From Sphingobacteriaceae bacterium (GTDB lineage Bacteria; Bacteroidota; Bacteroidia; B-17B0; Aurantibacillaceae): a DNA stretch of 64,000 bases. Shown here piece after piece: positions 20,502 through 28,739 of the stretch; within the stretch, counting starts at the first letter, position 1; each line of letters starts with the position of its first letter. The translations under genes and the position numbers were made by a program. The stretch is taken from positions 5,332,001-5,396,000 of the forward strand of contig NVQB01000001.1 in assembly GCA_002319075.1 (NCBI GenBank), in the 5' to 3' direction. The notes beneath the pieces were generated by a model, which saw only the letters and a program-made list of their open reading frames with translations, did no database searches and was not told the DNA's origin.

Positions 20502-21845
20502 ATGTTTAAACCGTTTGCATATAGCTTACTATTTTTCCTGTCCTGGCTAACTGCCTGCAGTCAGTCCTTAGGAGGATATACCTCTGGTGCAACCGCATTT
20601 TGCGATTCGATTAATTCAGGTTTTATCTCCCTTAACAACTATTCCGGAACAGTTTTAAAGTGGGAATCCCGTATTAATTCCGCAGTTAGCTGGACAAGCC
20701 TCATGAATCCGACTTCCTCGCAGAGTTATAATAACCTTAAGAAAACAACAACCTTCAGGGCAATTGTAAAAAACGGCTCTTTTCCAGCAGATACATCTGC
20801 ACCCTGCACAATTACAGTTCAGGTAAAAGGTGAAACAGGATCACTGACCGGAGGCGGTATTTTTTGTGGAGAAACAGGAAGTGGAGTGATCAAATTAAAC
20901 GACTTTGTGGGAAATGTGAACTACTGGCAATCTTCAGGCGATAGTGGGCTTACATGGGTAATTTTGACAGGAACTTCGCCCAGCTATACATTTACAAATA
21001 TCACACAGACATCCCTTTACCGCGCCATAGTAAGCGCACTGCCGGTTTGCCCAAAGGATACGACAAAAAACATTTCATTTACAATTCATCAAAAAACAAA
21101 AGCGGGAACTATTTCAGGAGGCGACTCACTTTGTTATGGTTCACCCGGAGATACCTTAAAAATAAAAAACTCTGTGGGAACTGTTTTGGACTGGTTCTCC
21201 TCTGGTGATAATGGAATAAGCTGGAAGTCTCTGGGAATAAAGGATACACTGATGGTTTACCCTGGCGTGGTCAACACCACCGTGTATAGAGCAACGCTTA
21301 AAAGTGCTACCTGTAATTCAGAAGATACTCCGCCGGTAACGGTAGCTGCGTATAGTGTTAATGTTGCAAACGCAGGTCCGGATAAAGAAATAATTCAATT
21401 TCAATATGTAGTTCTGGAGGGAAGCGGCAAAGGAACACCACATTGGACTCCATCGTCATCACTGAATAACGAAAATATTCTCATGCCAGTGGCTGATCCG
21501 GAAGACACAAAGATTTATGTACTAACGCTTTCAGATGCACATGGCTGCCTCACTTCTGACAGTGTTACCGTCAAAGTAATCATTCCTGTTCCAACAGTTA
21601 TTACACCCAATGATGACATGGTAAACGATTATTTTATGGTAGACAAAATAGAAGAATACAGTCAAAATACGCTCACGGTTTATAACCGTTGGGGAAGCGA
21701 AGTATATTCCGCCAGACAGTATAAAAACACATGGAATGGAAAATCAAACAATGGCAATGACTTGCCGGACGACATTTATTATTACATCCTTGACTACGGA
21801 AATGGTGAAAAGCCTTTTACAAATTACATTTTGATCAAACGCTAA
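20502..21845 (+). CDS. Type IX secreted protein with type B sorting domain
   Basis: A 447-residue exported protein with a signal peptide ending near TACSQ. Three repeats of about 90 residues occupy residues 20-290 (pattern LGGYTSGATAFCDS, LTGGGIFCGETGSG, ISGGDSLCYGSPGD, each with W-x-S-S-x-D). An Ig-like region follows, and the carboxy terminus is a gliding-motility-associated sorting domain (VITPNDDMVNDYF, TVYNRWGSEVYS, WNGKSNNG). It is probably anchored at the cell surface by type IX secretion. The PorP/SprF gene starts 1 bp after its stop, repeating the adhesin-plus-PorP arrangement seen just upstream. Confidence 0.87.
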   Translation: MFKPFAYSLLFFLSWLTACSQSLGGYTSGATAFCDSINSGFISLNNYSGTVLKWESRINSAVSWTSLMNPTSSQSYNNLKKTTTFRAIVKNGSFPADTSAPCTITVQVKGETGSLTGGGIFCGETGSGVIKLNDFVGNVNYWQSSGDSGLTWVILTGTSPSYTFTNITQTSLYRAIVSALPVCPKDTTKNISFTIHQKTKAGTISGGDSLCYGSPGDTLKIKNSVGTVLDWFSSGDNGISWKSLGIKDTLMVYPGVVNTTVYRATLKSATCNSEDTPPVTVAAYSVNVANAGPDKEIIQFQYVVLEGSGKGTPHWTPSSSLNNENILMPVADPEDTKIYVLTLSDAHGCLTSDSVTVKVIIPVPTVITPNDDMVNDYFMVDKIEEYSQNTLTVYNRWGSEVYSARQYKNTWNGKSNNGNDLPDDIYYYILDYGNGEKPFTNYILIKR

Positions 21846-21846
21846 G

Positions 21847-22770
21847 ATGGGCCACAGAAAAATTATACTTCTTATTTTTTTACTTGTGCGGGTAATGCTT
21901 TTCTCGCAACAAGATCCTATGTATTCAATGTACATGCTGGATAAGATGCTTATTAATCCGGCCTTCGCGGGAAGCGCTAACTGGGCGGTAGCAACCATAA
22001 AACACCGGCAGCAATTTGTTGGCCTCAATGGTCACCCCTCCTCCGGCACTTTGAATTTTCACGCTCCGATACAAAAAAAACACTTGGGGTTTGGCCTCAA
22101 AATCATAAATGATAAGATCGCTGTTCAAACAAGCATACATATGGCCGGAATAATTTCTTACCATCTCAATTTTGCAGGAGGAAAATTATCTTCTGGAATT
22201 GAATTCGGTTTTAATAACAGGCGAATTAATTACACAAGTCTGGTGGTAAATAAACAAGGCGATGCTGCTCTGCCCCCTAATGCAATGGCCGCCACCGTAC
22301 CCGATGCTTCATACGGTTTCTATTATCAGAAGAAGCAGTTTTATGCCGGGTTTTCGCAGTACCATATTCTTCAAAAGCGATTCAATTTCACTCCCACTTC
22401 AAGTGCGCATTTATACAGACACTTTTATTTTCTCGCTGGAAATGTCTATAAGCTTTCAACTCATTTTACAGTTGAACCCTCTCTCTTAATTAAATGTCAG
22501 AACGCGGCAAAAATACAAATAGATTTGAATGCCACTGTTTATTACAACGACGTTATCGGTCTGGGATTGCAATTACGTACAAAAGAATCTTTTATTGTTT
22601 TCCTGAAGATCTCTGTTTCTGAAAATTTTAAAATAGCGTATGCTTATGACCACACGGTATCAAAGCTTGGTCTTTATTCAAAAGGCTCTCACGAACTCAT
22701 TATCTCCTACGCTATCAAACTCCCGCCGCCGCCCTCGCAAAAAGAAATTCATCCAAGATATTATTTTTAA
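21847..22770 (+). CDS. PorP/SprF-family outer-membrane protein (copy 2)
   Basis: A 307-residue protein with a signal peptide ending near LFSQQ and the motif MYSMYMLDKMLINPAFAGS that marks the family. The remainder is consistent with a beta-barrel. It directly follows the sorted protein gene and is probably its export partner, as copy 1 is for the giant adhesin. The ending (HPRYYF) finishes in aromatic residues, as is usual for outer-membrane barrels. Confidence 0.9.
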   Translation: MGHRKIILLIFLLVRVMLFSQQDPMYSMYMLDKMLINPAFAGSANWAVATIKHRQQFVGLNGHPSSGTLNFHAPIQKKHLGFGLKIINDKIAVQTSIHMAGIISYHLNFAGGKLSSGIEFGFNNRRINYTSLVVNKQGDAALPPNAMAATVPDASYGFYYQKKQFYAGFSQYHILQKRFNFTPTSSAHLYRHFYFLAGNVYKLSTHFTVEPSLLIKCQNAAKIQIDLNATVYYNDVIGLGLQLRTKESFIVFLKISVSENFKIAYAYDHTVSKLGLYSKGSHELIISYAIKLPPPPSQKEIHPRYYF

Positions 22771-22780
22771 ACGCTGATAA

Positions 22781-24568
22781 ATGAAAACAAGCCATTTAAT
22801 AATCTTTACATGTACCTTATGGAGTCTGACGTTGCCAGCTACTCTTTATTCTCAGAGCAGTTCTGCGAAAGGAGATAAGTACTACAATCAGAATTTATTC
22901 GAAAGTGCTATTAAATATTACCTGGTTGATGCAAAATCCCACACTAAAAAAGTATCAGAGTATGCTCTTCAAAAGTTGGCAGATTGTTACAGAATAACTG
23001 GAGAGTTTGAAAAAGCAGAAGCAACCTATAAAAAAATATTGAAGAAGAAAAAAAAAGAACCTGTTAACGTTTTAAACTACGGCCTCTCACTCAAAAGCAG
23101 CGCCAAGTATGCCGAAGCAGTAATTCAGTTTCAGGAATATATACGTTTAAAACCTGAAGACCCAATGGGGCCCATCTTTCTAATGTCTTGCGATTCTGCT
23201 CAAAAATGGCTTGACGAAACGCTTGGCAAAGAGGTTAAAAACAGCGTGAAAATAAATTCAGAATTATCCGATTTTAGTCCTGTATTTTATTCTCCCCGAA
23301 AATTGTTTTTTTCTTCTTCCAGGCTGGGAAGCACAGAAGCACTTATCAGCTTTGAAGGCGGCACAGAGATGCATCGCCTGGACCTGTATGGCATTGATAT
23401 CGAAAACATCGAAACCCCGCAACGTAAAACGAAAGACGTTGTCAATTTCAGGGAAATCAATACCGCCATGCATGAAGGGCCTGCCTGCTTTTCGAGCGAT
23501 GGAAAGGAACTTTATTTTACTAAAACTATTAAAGGGGTTAAAGACAAATCAAACAACAGTATTCTTAACACCTTACAGGTCTATTACAGCCGCCTGGACA
23601 GTAATGGAAAGTGGTCGACCCCTGGCAGCGCTTTCGAATTCAACAGTCTGGATTACTCAGTTGGACATCCCAGTTTATCAAAAGACGGTAAAAAAATTTT
23701 TTATATGTCCGATAAACCAGGTGGTTTTGGTAAGACGGATATATATTATTCGGTAAAGGAAAATGGAAAATGGAGCGCACCTGTAAATGCCGGCAACATT
23801 GTAAACACATTTGGTTTTGAATTATTCCCCTACCTCGCTTCATCCGGTGAATTGTACTTTTCATCTAATGCACATCCTGGAATGGGACAGCTCGATATTT
23901 TTCGCGCGCATTTCGAAAATGAAAAATGGGCAAGCATCGCCAATTTAAAACCACCTGTAAATTCTATCGGAAATGACTTCGGCATTAGTTTCGACGGAAA
24001 TCATCTAAGAGGTTTTTTCAGCTCCGACCGCTTTAATGGAAAGGGTGCCGAAGACATCTATAGTTTCTCAGACGAACTTTTTATGGAATTTTCGCTCATA
24101 AATGACTCTCTGCAATTTAACGACCTGGAAGTATACGACGATGTAAAATATAAGCTTACAAACGAAACCGATTCTACAAACATCGAACTTCACGCTGTAA
24201 ACGGTATATTTTCCGTGCCGATTTTACAAAACAAGAATTACAAATTAATAGCGAACCGTTACGGCATGAAATACAATCAGGTAGTTATCTCTTATACAAA
24301 AGACAGTCTTCAAAAAAACATGACCTTCACTTTAAGAACCAGCGAAAGACCTTTGCAGGTAACCGGCAAATGGTTTATAGGGGTAACTGCTTCACCCGAC
24401 CACAACACACTGAAATCAGAAAACACATTTTCACCAACAGGAAATTCTTCTTTTAGCGAAACAGAAGCTGGTATTTCCAGGCAGGGCTATTTTACCTTCA
24501 AAGCTTACCTCGAAGCCGGTCAACAGAAAGTAGTGTCGTCAAACAGTACTATTTCTGATAAGGAATAA
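22781..24568 (+). CDS. TPR and WD40-like (PD40) beta-propeller exported protein
   Basis: A 595-residue protein with a signal peptide. TPR-like repeats cover about residues 25-140 (FESAIKYYLVDA, ALQKLADCYRITGEFEKAEATYKKIL, AEAVIQFQEYIRLKPED). PD40 propeller blades follow at about 165-430, each with D-G-K/N-x-L-Y-F/I-x-S/M (FSSDGKELYFTKT, LSKDGKKIFYMSD, FFSSDRFNGKGAEDIYSF). Related Bacteroidota proteins often end in an OmpA domain; none is visible here. It is the last gene of the surface-protein unit and is followed by a terminator. It is probably an envelope-associated accessory protein of type IX secretion. Confidence 0.78.
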   Translation: MKTSHLIIFTCTLWSLTLPATLYSQSSSAKGDKYYNQNLFESAIKYYLVDAKSHTKKVSEYALQKLADCYRITGEFEKAEATYKKILKKKKKEPVNVLNYGLSLKSSAKYAEAVIQFQEYIRLKPEDPMGPIFLMSCDSAQKWLDETLGKEVKNSVKINSELSDFSPVFYSPRKLFFSSSRLGSTEALISFEGGTEMHRLDLYGIDIENIETPQRKTKDVVNFREINTAMHEGPACFSSDGKELYFTKTIKGVKDKSNNSILNTLQVYYSRLDSNGKWSTPGSAFEFNSLDYSVGHPSLSKDGKKIFYMSDKPGGFGKTDIYYSVKENGKWSAPVNAGNIVNTFGFELFPYLASSGELYFSSNAHPGMGQLDIFRAHFENEKWASIANLKPPVNSIGNDFGISFDGNHLRGFFSSDRFNGKGAEDIYSFSDELFMEFSLINDSLQFNDLEVYDDVKYKLTNETDSTNIELHAVNGIFSVPILQNKNYKLIANRYGMKYNQVVISYTKDSLQKNMTFTLRTSERPLQVTGKWFIGVTASPDHNTLKSENTFSPTGNSSFSETEAGISRQGYFTFKAYLEAGQQKVVSSNSTISDKE

Positions 24569-24652
24569 AAATTACCGGTTGAAAGCCACTGATGTGATGT
24601 AATTACCACTAAGACTTTTCACAGCGCAAACACATACCTTTAGGTAAAAATC

Positions 24653-24685
24653 AAAAAAGCAGAGAAAAACTCCCTGCTTTTTTTT
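24653..24685 (+). terminator. Intrinsic terminator after the surface-protein unit
   Basis: An 8-bp stem AAAAGCAG / CTGCTTTT with an 11-nt loop is followed by a run of T. It lies about 85 bp after the PD40 gene and ends the plus-strand unit. Confidence 0.8.
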
Positions 24686-24803
24686 GTACCCGGCACGTTG
24701 AAATTATCGAACTTTAGTGCGGATTTTAACAGAATAAGAAAACTTAAATCTTTCCTTGCCTCTATAATTTTGTATCGGAATAAAGGCATAGGAATTCTTA
24801 TTA

Positions 24804-25304
24804 TCAATCGTCAAACCCACTCCTTGAGGAGGAGGATTTTATTTTTTCTCCGTTCTCATCCCGTGCATAAAATGGCGCCTTAACATAAATACCCGGACAA
24901 TACAATTTCTTCTTATCTATATATCTAAACCTAAAATCAAATCCAAGATAATAGTTGGCCCATACGGATCCCTGAAAACCGAATCTCACCGCTGGTTTAT
25001 CAGTTTGTATTTCGATAACTGGGCCTGCCGCAATACCTGCCACGCCAATGCCCGTTTGTGCTTCACTATATAACCGTATACGTTTTCGTTCAAACTCCAT
25101 CCCAAAATCAACACTGTAGGGAAAATGCGAGAAATTCCAATAAGCAAGTTCAAGGGCATACGAAACCTTCACCTTTTCACCGCCAATATTTACGTGTAAC
25201 ATAGGCCCTATCGACCAAATGGTTTGGCCTGAAACCAAACATGTATTGAACAGAAAAATGAAAAAAAGCACTGGCTTAGTTAGGAATGTCTTTATCAAAT
25301 TCAT
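24804..25304 (-). CDS. Exported protein of unknown function
   Basis: A 166-residue protein. I use the Met at 25304 because it begins a clear signal peptide (FFIFLFNTCLVSGQ); the frame is open for 15 more codons upstream. The mature part (IWSIGPMLHVNIGG, VSYALELAYWNFS, SVWANYYLGFDFRF) alternates hydrophobic and polar residues like an outer-membrane beta-barrel. It is a lone minus-strand gene that faces the surface-protein unit, and no family is recognised. Confidence 0.6.
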   Translation of the reverse strand: MNLIKTFLTKPVLFFIFLFNTCLVSGQTIWSIGPMLHVNIGGEKVKVSYALELAYWNFSHFPYSVDFGMEFERKRIRLYSEAQTGIGVAGIAAGPVIEIQTDKPAVRFGFQGSVWANYYLGFDFRFRYIDKKKLYCPGIYVKAPFYARDENGEKIKSSSSRSGFDD

Positions 25305-25546
25305 TTGGATTTGTTTTACACGACATTCAAAGATACATAAACCTTTCAAAGGATTACAAGCACATTCTATTGCGTAAAACCTGGTCCGAAAATCAAAACG
25401 TATGCTGCTATATCATAAAGTGAAAAGCGGCACCCAAATGAATGAGAAAACGCTTTTCTGATTTATATACCCGGAGGCACGATTTATCGAATTTTTTGGA
25501 TGATTCAGGCGATTAGAATGTTAAGTCGTTTAACAGAGTATAATTT

Positions 25547-26650
25547 TCAGTACACAACATATTCCACCCGATGAGCCTCCCACGTTCTTGGCACTTCTAA
25601 TTTGTCAATCATCTTTTCAATAGCCGTTCCGGGAATTGGATATTCTCTGTTCCTGTTCTGGTTCATAAGAGTTTTGTATTCTACTTCCAGGTATATAATC
25701 CGCATCAGGGGATTATATACCGCAAATAGATCTATTAACTGACTACGCATCTGCGTGGTGATATTGGTAGCATTCCAAACAAATGGTTTTCCAGCTCTTA
25801 AGTGGTGTCTTGCCAGCTCTTTCGCTTCCTGTATCACCCGTCCGTTGCCCTTCGTATCGTTATACTTGATCTTTAGTTTTCGCCGCAGATCATCAAGTGA
25901 CACTACGGCATAATGCGGTAGATGTTTTCGGATATAATGATCCTTGCCACTTCCTGCAATACCAGACAGGATAATCGCTTCGCCTTTACGATTTTCAAAA
26001 GGCAAATAGTCAGGGCTTTGATCTTCTTTTCTAAAAAACTCGAACTTACCAGACTCGCTCCGGAACTCGCGAGCCTTACCCCAGCAATCTTGCTCAATAC
26101 AAAGTTCTTTGAACATATCGATCTTATAAAGCAGCTCCTTTTTATCCGAACAGATTCTGCCCAGTACATCAGCTTTAGCCAGCATAACCAATAATTTAGT
26201 ATCCACTTCAAGACTTGCTTTTAGCAATGCCTGTATAGGATTAGGTTTTTCAAACACCCACAATGGCAAACCATGATACCGTACCAATGCGACTATAGCT
26301 TCGCGCAATCCAAAGGGTGCATTAAAATCACGATAGAGGATTTGCCTGGCAGTTAACGCACCTTTTTTTGCGTGCCCCGGTGAAACGATATTGCCAGCAT
26401 CATCTACCCTCGTGGTAGATCGCTTTTCTACATCGTGCATTAAAGCAGAGGCCCAAAGAAGCTCGCGCTGCTGTTCAGGTAATTCTTGAAATTCCGGAAG
26501 CTTTTCCAACTCAGCAAGTACCATTTGTGTATGCAAAGCCACATCGCCTTCAGCATGATGCACAGGGCTTTGCTGAACGCCATGCATATCATTAACCCAG
26601 GAAAGTTTCCGGAGCTCATCCCAATTTTTATTTTTACTTAAGGTCCACAT
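25547..26650 (-). CDS. HD-domain plus polynucleotide-kinase (HD-Pnk-like) RNA end-healing protein
   Basis: A 367-residue two-domain protein, using the Met at 26650; the frame is open to 26701. Residues about 30-200 carry an HD phosphohydrolase domain (HHAEGDVALHTQMV, LMHDVEKRS, RYHGLP). Residues about 215-365 are a P-loop kinase with Walker A GIAGSGKDHY, the substrate motif SLDDLRRKL and WNATNIT. HD-Pnk enzymes remove 2',3'-cyclic or 3'-phosphate ends and phosphorylate 5'-OH ends, preparing broken RNA for ligation. It overlaps the upstream RNA ligase gene by 17 bp, so the two make a healing-and-sealing pair. An AAA/kinase protein acting on another substrate is the alternative, but the ligase partner argues for RNA. 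Confidence 0.83.
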   Translation of the reverse strand: MWTLSKNKNWDELRKLSWVNDMHGVQQSPVHHAEGDVALHTQMVLAELEKLPEFQELPEQQRELLWASALMHDVEKRSTTRVDDAGNIVSPGHAKKGALTARQILYRDFNAPFGLREAIVALVRYHGLPLWVFEKPNPIQALLKASLEVDTKLLVMLAKADVLGRICSDKKELLYKIDMFKELCIEQDCWGKAREFRSESGKFEFFRKEDQSPDYLPFENRKGEAIILSGIAGSGKDHYIRKHLPHYAVVSLDDLRRKLKIKYNDTKGNGRVIQEAKELARHHLRAGKPFVWNATNITTQMRSQLIDLFAVYNPLMRIIYLEVEYKTLMNQNRNREYPIPGTAIEKMIDKLEVPRTWEAHRVEYVVY

Positions 26651-27338
26651 CGTTCTCAAATTTAAGAGGAGCCCGCTTCCAGTTTCGCGTCCAGTGTTCA
26701 TCAGTCTTCACATGTCCTTTGCGCACATACTTAAACACATTTTTCTGAAAGTCGTTTACCTCATATTCATATTTATTTCTTGTTACAACACCCTCCATGG
26801 TACAAAGCTTTCCACTCTGAGTATCCACTGATCCAAAGGTTCCCGGCATTTTAACCAGGTCCAGAATAGTCGTTTCGAATTCTGCTTTGCTTGTAAGCCT
26901 CGAGCATTCTTGTAACACAGGAACTAACGGAAGATCAAAAGCTGCCGCAATGAATTCAGTTTCTTCCCAGGATAGCCAACGCTCCTCCTCTCTAACTCCG
27001 AATACAAAATAGTGACTTTCGAGATGACAGTATTTAATTGAGTGAATAGCATACAGATTTTCTCCAAAGATCTCATAGTCGCCCAGATCTCTTTTGATTA
27101 AACTCCAACGCTCTCTCAGCTTGGCAGTCCAGGGTGACACCGTGGGCGTAGCGTGCGACCTGGCAAACACGCCGTATTTGCTCAGGCAGTTATTTTCACC
27201 ATCCAGCTTTTCAGTATGAATAACACTTTTCAAACCGGATATATCTTTCCAGTAATCTTTGTTTATTCTATCGTCGCTGCTGGTCCCGGGAGAAAAAGGA
27301 TAATGGTAGGTTCTCCCATATTTTCTTGATAAAGACAT
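26634..27338 (-). CDS. RNA ligase (Rnl family)
   Basis: A 234-residue nucleotidyltransferase-fold ligase. All key motifs are visible: motif I EKLDGEN with the adenylated Lys near residue 43, FARSHA, GENLYAIHSIKY, motif IV EGVVTR and motif V KYVRKGHV. Its length suits a minimal ATP-dependent RNA ligase without accessory domains. With the overlapping HD-Pnk gene it should seal 3'-OH/5'-P ends after healing. It is divergently placed from the RtcB-PrfH unit. RtcB joins 2',3'-cyclic phosphate to 5'-OH ends directly, so the locus encodes two different RNA-sealing chemistries. Confidence 0.88.
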   Translation of the reverse strand: MSLSRKYGRTYHYPFSPGTSSDDRINKDYWKDISGLKSVIHTEKLDGENNCLSKYGVFARSHATPTVSPWTAKLRERWSLIKRDLGDYEIFGENLYAIHSIKYCHLESHYFVFGVREEERWLSWEETEFIAAAFDLPLVPVLQECSRLTSKAEFETTILDLVKMPGTFGSVDTQSGKLCTMEGVVTRNKYEYEVNDFQKNVFKYVRKGHVKTDEHWTRNWKRAPLKFENDVDLK

Positions 27339-27541
27339 GATAATTTATTTTAGATTAGACAATACAATGCACAGCCGATACTTTCGGGTGCCTGTCACTT
27401 CTTATCTGAAAAAAATTACACGACTTCTGGTCATTTACAAAGTTACATTCTGAATTACCAAATGGAGTTTGGCTTCTGAACCTGAAAGCAAAAGTATTAA
27501 AAATTAAATAATTTGAGAGAAAGTTTTTTTTTTAAGAATAT

Positions 27542-27739
27542 GTTTACGAACTAAAAAACACGCTTCACTCATTGAAACGACTCTTTTTATAAAAATCATA
27601 AACCAGACTTAAAGGGCGCAAAGCCCTTATTTTATAAGTGCTACGAGAGGTGTTAAATAACTATTTAAATACACTTCAATTTTTTTGATAAAAATAAATT
27701 TGCATTGAATAAAAAAAAATGATTTACATTTGCACCACA
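27542..27739 (+). promoter_or_regulatory. Promoter region A, nearly duplicated at 30771
   Basis: About 195 bp are shared in order with 30771-30967: GTTTACGAA, CACTCATTGAAACGACTCT, AGAGGTGTTA, an AT-rich dyad, then TTTG at 27699 and TACATTTG at 27725 (22-bp spacer), which fits Bacteroidota -33/-7 boxes. It should drive the leader peptide, basic protein, rtcB and prfH. The conserved upstream blocks are candidate activator sites. The gap 27339-27541 shows nothing recognisable beyond the opposite-strand upstream region of the RNA ligase. Confidence 0.75.
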
Positions 27740-27772
27740 ATCTTACTTCTCAGTATTAATTTTTTAATCAAC

Positions 27773-27830
27773 AGGAGGATCGATCATGCTAGAGCGCAAT
27801 AACATATTATCCCTGCAATTCACTGCGTAA
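27773..27830 (+). CDS. Leader peptide ORF with perfect Shine-Dalgarno sequence
   Basis: A 14-codon ORF (MLERNNILSLQFTA) starts at 27786 after AGGAGG at 27773-27778 with a 7-nt spacer. A perfect Shine-Dalgarno is rare in Bacteroidota, whose genes mostly lack one. The ORF overlaps sequences able to pair (AGAGC with GCTCT, and GATC blocks), so its translation should affect the leader RNA fold. A terminator-like hairpin follows at 27939. This is a candidate attenuation leader for the RtcB-PrfH operon. Expression is not proven. Confidence 0.55.
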
Positions 27831-27938
27831 CCGCGGCTCTGGATCGTTTTATCAGCATTTTTTACTTTCCTGATTTTTTGATTTAGATGTCCGCATATCA
27901 CCGGAATTTATTTTCGTTGCCCCTTTGTTTTGCACGGT

Positions 27939-27957
27939 AAGCCATCATTGGCTTTTT
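27939..27957 (+). terminator. Terminator-like hairpin (possible attenuator) before the RtcB-PrfH operon
   Basis: AAGCCA-TCAT-TGGCTT followed by TTT lies 39 bp before the first ATG of the operon and after the leader peptide. This is the expected place for an attenuator. The stem is short, so an anti-terminated state is plausible. Confidence 0.5.
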
Positions 27958-27995
27958 AATTCAACAATTTCCAAATACCGTTTACATGCAAATTA

Positions 27996-28739
27996 ATGGA
28001 CATAAACGAATGGGAATACTATGTTCTGTGCAGTCGCCTTAAAACGAAAAGACAAAAAGAGCGACTTCGGAAATGGGATTCCGACAAAAAACTAATAAAA
28101 ATTAATAAGGAACTAAAACGCCTTCAAAAAGAACAGATGAACCTGGGGCACAAGGAACTTGACCCTCCGGTACAAAGAGGTTGGAAAAGATCTTTTGTAC
28201 TTAGACCGGATGTGGAAAGAACTAAAGACCGCGCTTTTTTTCAAGCACTTTTAGATAAGATCAACACAGAGCAATACAGCCATCGTCGCGATTTTAAAAA
28301 AAAGATCAGAAAAAAAGGAAAAAAAATTCATGTGCCTCGGGTACAAAAGCTAAATGAGTTTTATGAATGGAGTTTTAGAAAACTGAAATTAACTGAAAAA
28401 GAAAAATTGTATTTCATAGAAAAATGGGAGTTCAATCAAAAGCGAGAGCTCTGCAAAAAATACGCATTTGCAGAACCCTGGAGATATACCTTGCGCGTGC
28501 GGCCAAATATGATAACAAAGGTAAAAGTAATCGATCCACTCTTGTTGCAACAGCAAGCTGAAATTGACAACTTTCTGTGCAGGAATAATCTTTGGCCCAG
28601 ACTTCATAAAGTGGTCGATGGCTGGCATCAATACCGTTGGAACCCCGGACCCAAAGAGAAATACAAACAATTATTAAAAACCGACTCCATTAAAAATTTA
28701 ATGGAAGACTATTACAAAGAAAAACAACATGAACACTAA
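27996..28739 (+). CDS. Lys/Arg-rich protein of unknown function in the RtcB-PrfH operon
   Basis: A 247-residue, very basic protein with many Lys/Arg runs (RLKTKRQKERLRKW, KKKIRKKGKKIHV) and several Trp/Tyr residues in its second half (WRYTLRVRP, WHQYRWNPGP). No catalytic motif or known domain is seen. The charge suggests RNA or ribosome binding. It overlaps the rtcB start by 11 bp and is first in the operon, so it is probably an accessory factor of the repair system. It may present damaged rRNA or tRNA to RtcB; this is inferred only from charge and context. Confidence 0.6.
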   Translation: MDINEWEYYVLCSRLKTKRQKERLRKWDSDKKLIKINKELKRLQKEQMNLGHKELDPPVQRGWKRSFVLRPDVERTKDRAFFQALLDKINTEQYSHRRDFKKKIRKKGKKIHVPRVQKLNEFYEWSFRKLKLTEKEKLYFIEKWEFNQKRELCKKYAFAEPWRYTLRVRPNMITKVKVIDPLLLQQQAEIDNFLCRNNLWPRLHKVVDGWHQYRWNPGPKEKYKQLLKTDSIKNLMEDYYKEKQHEH

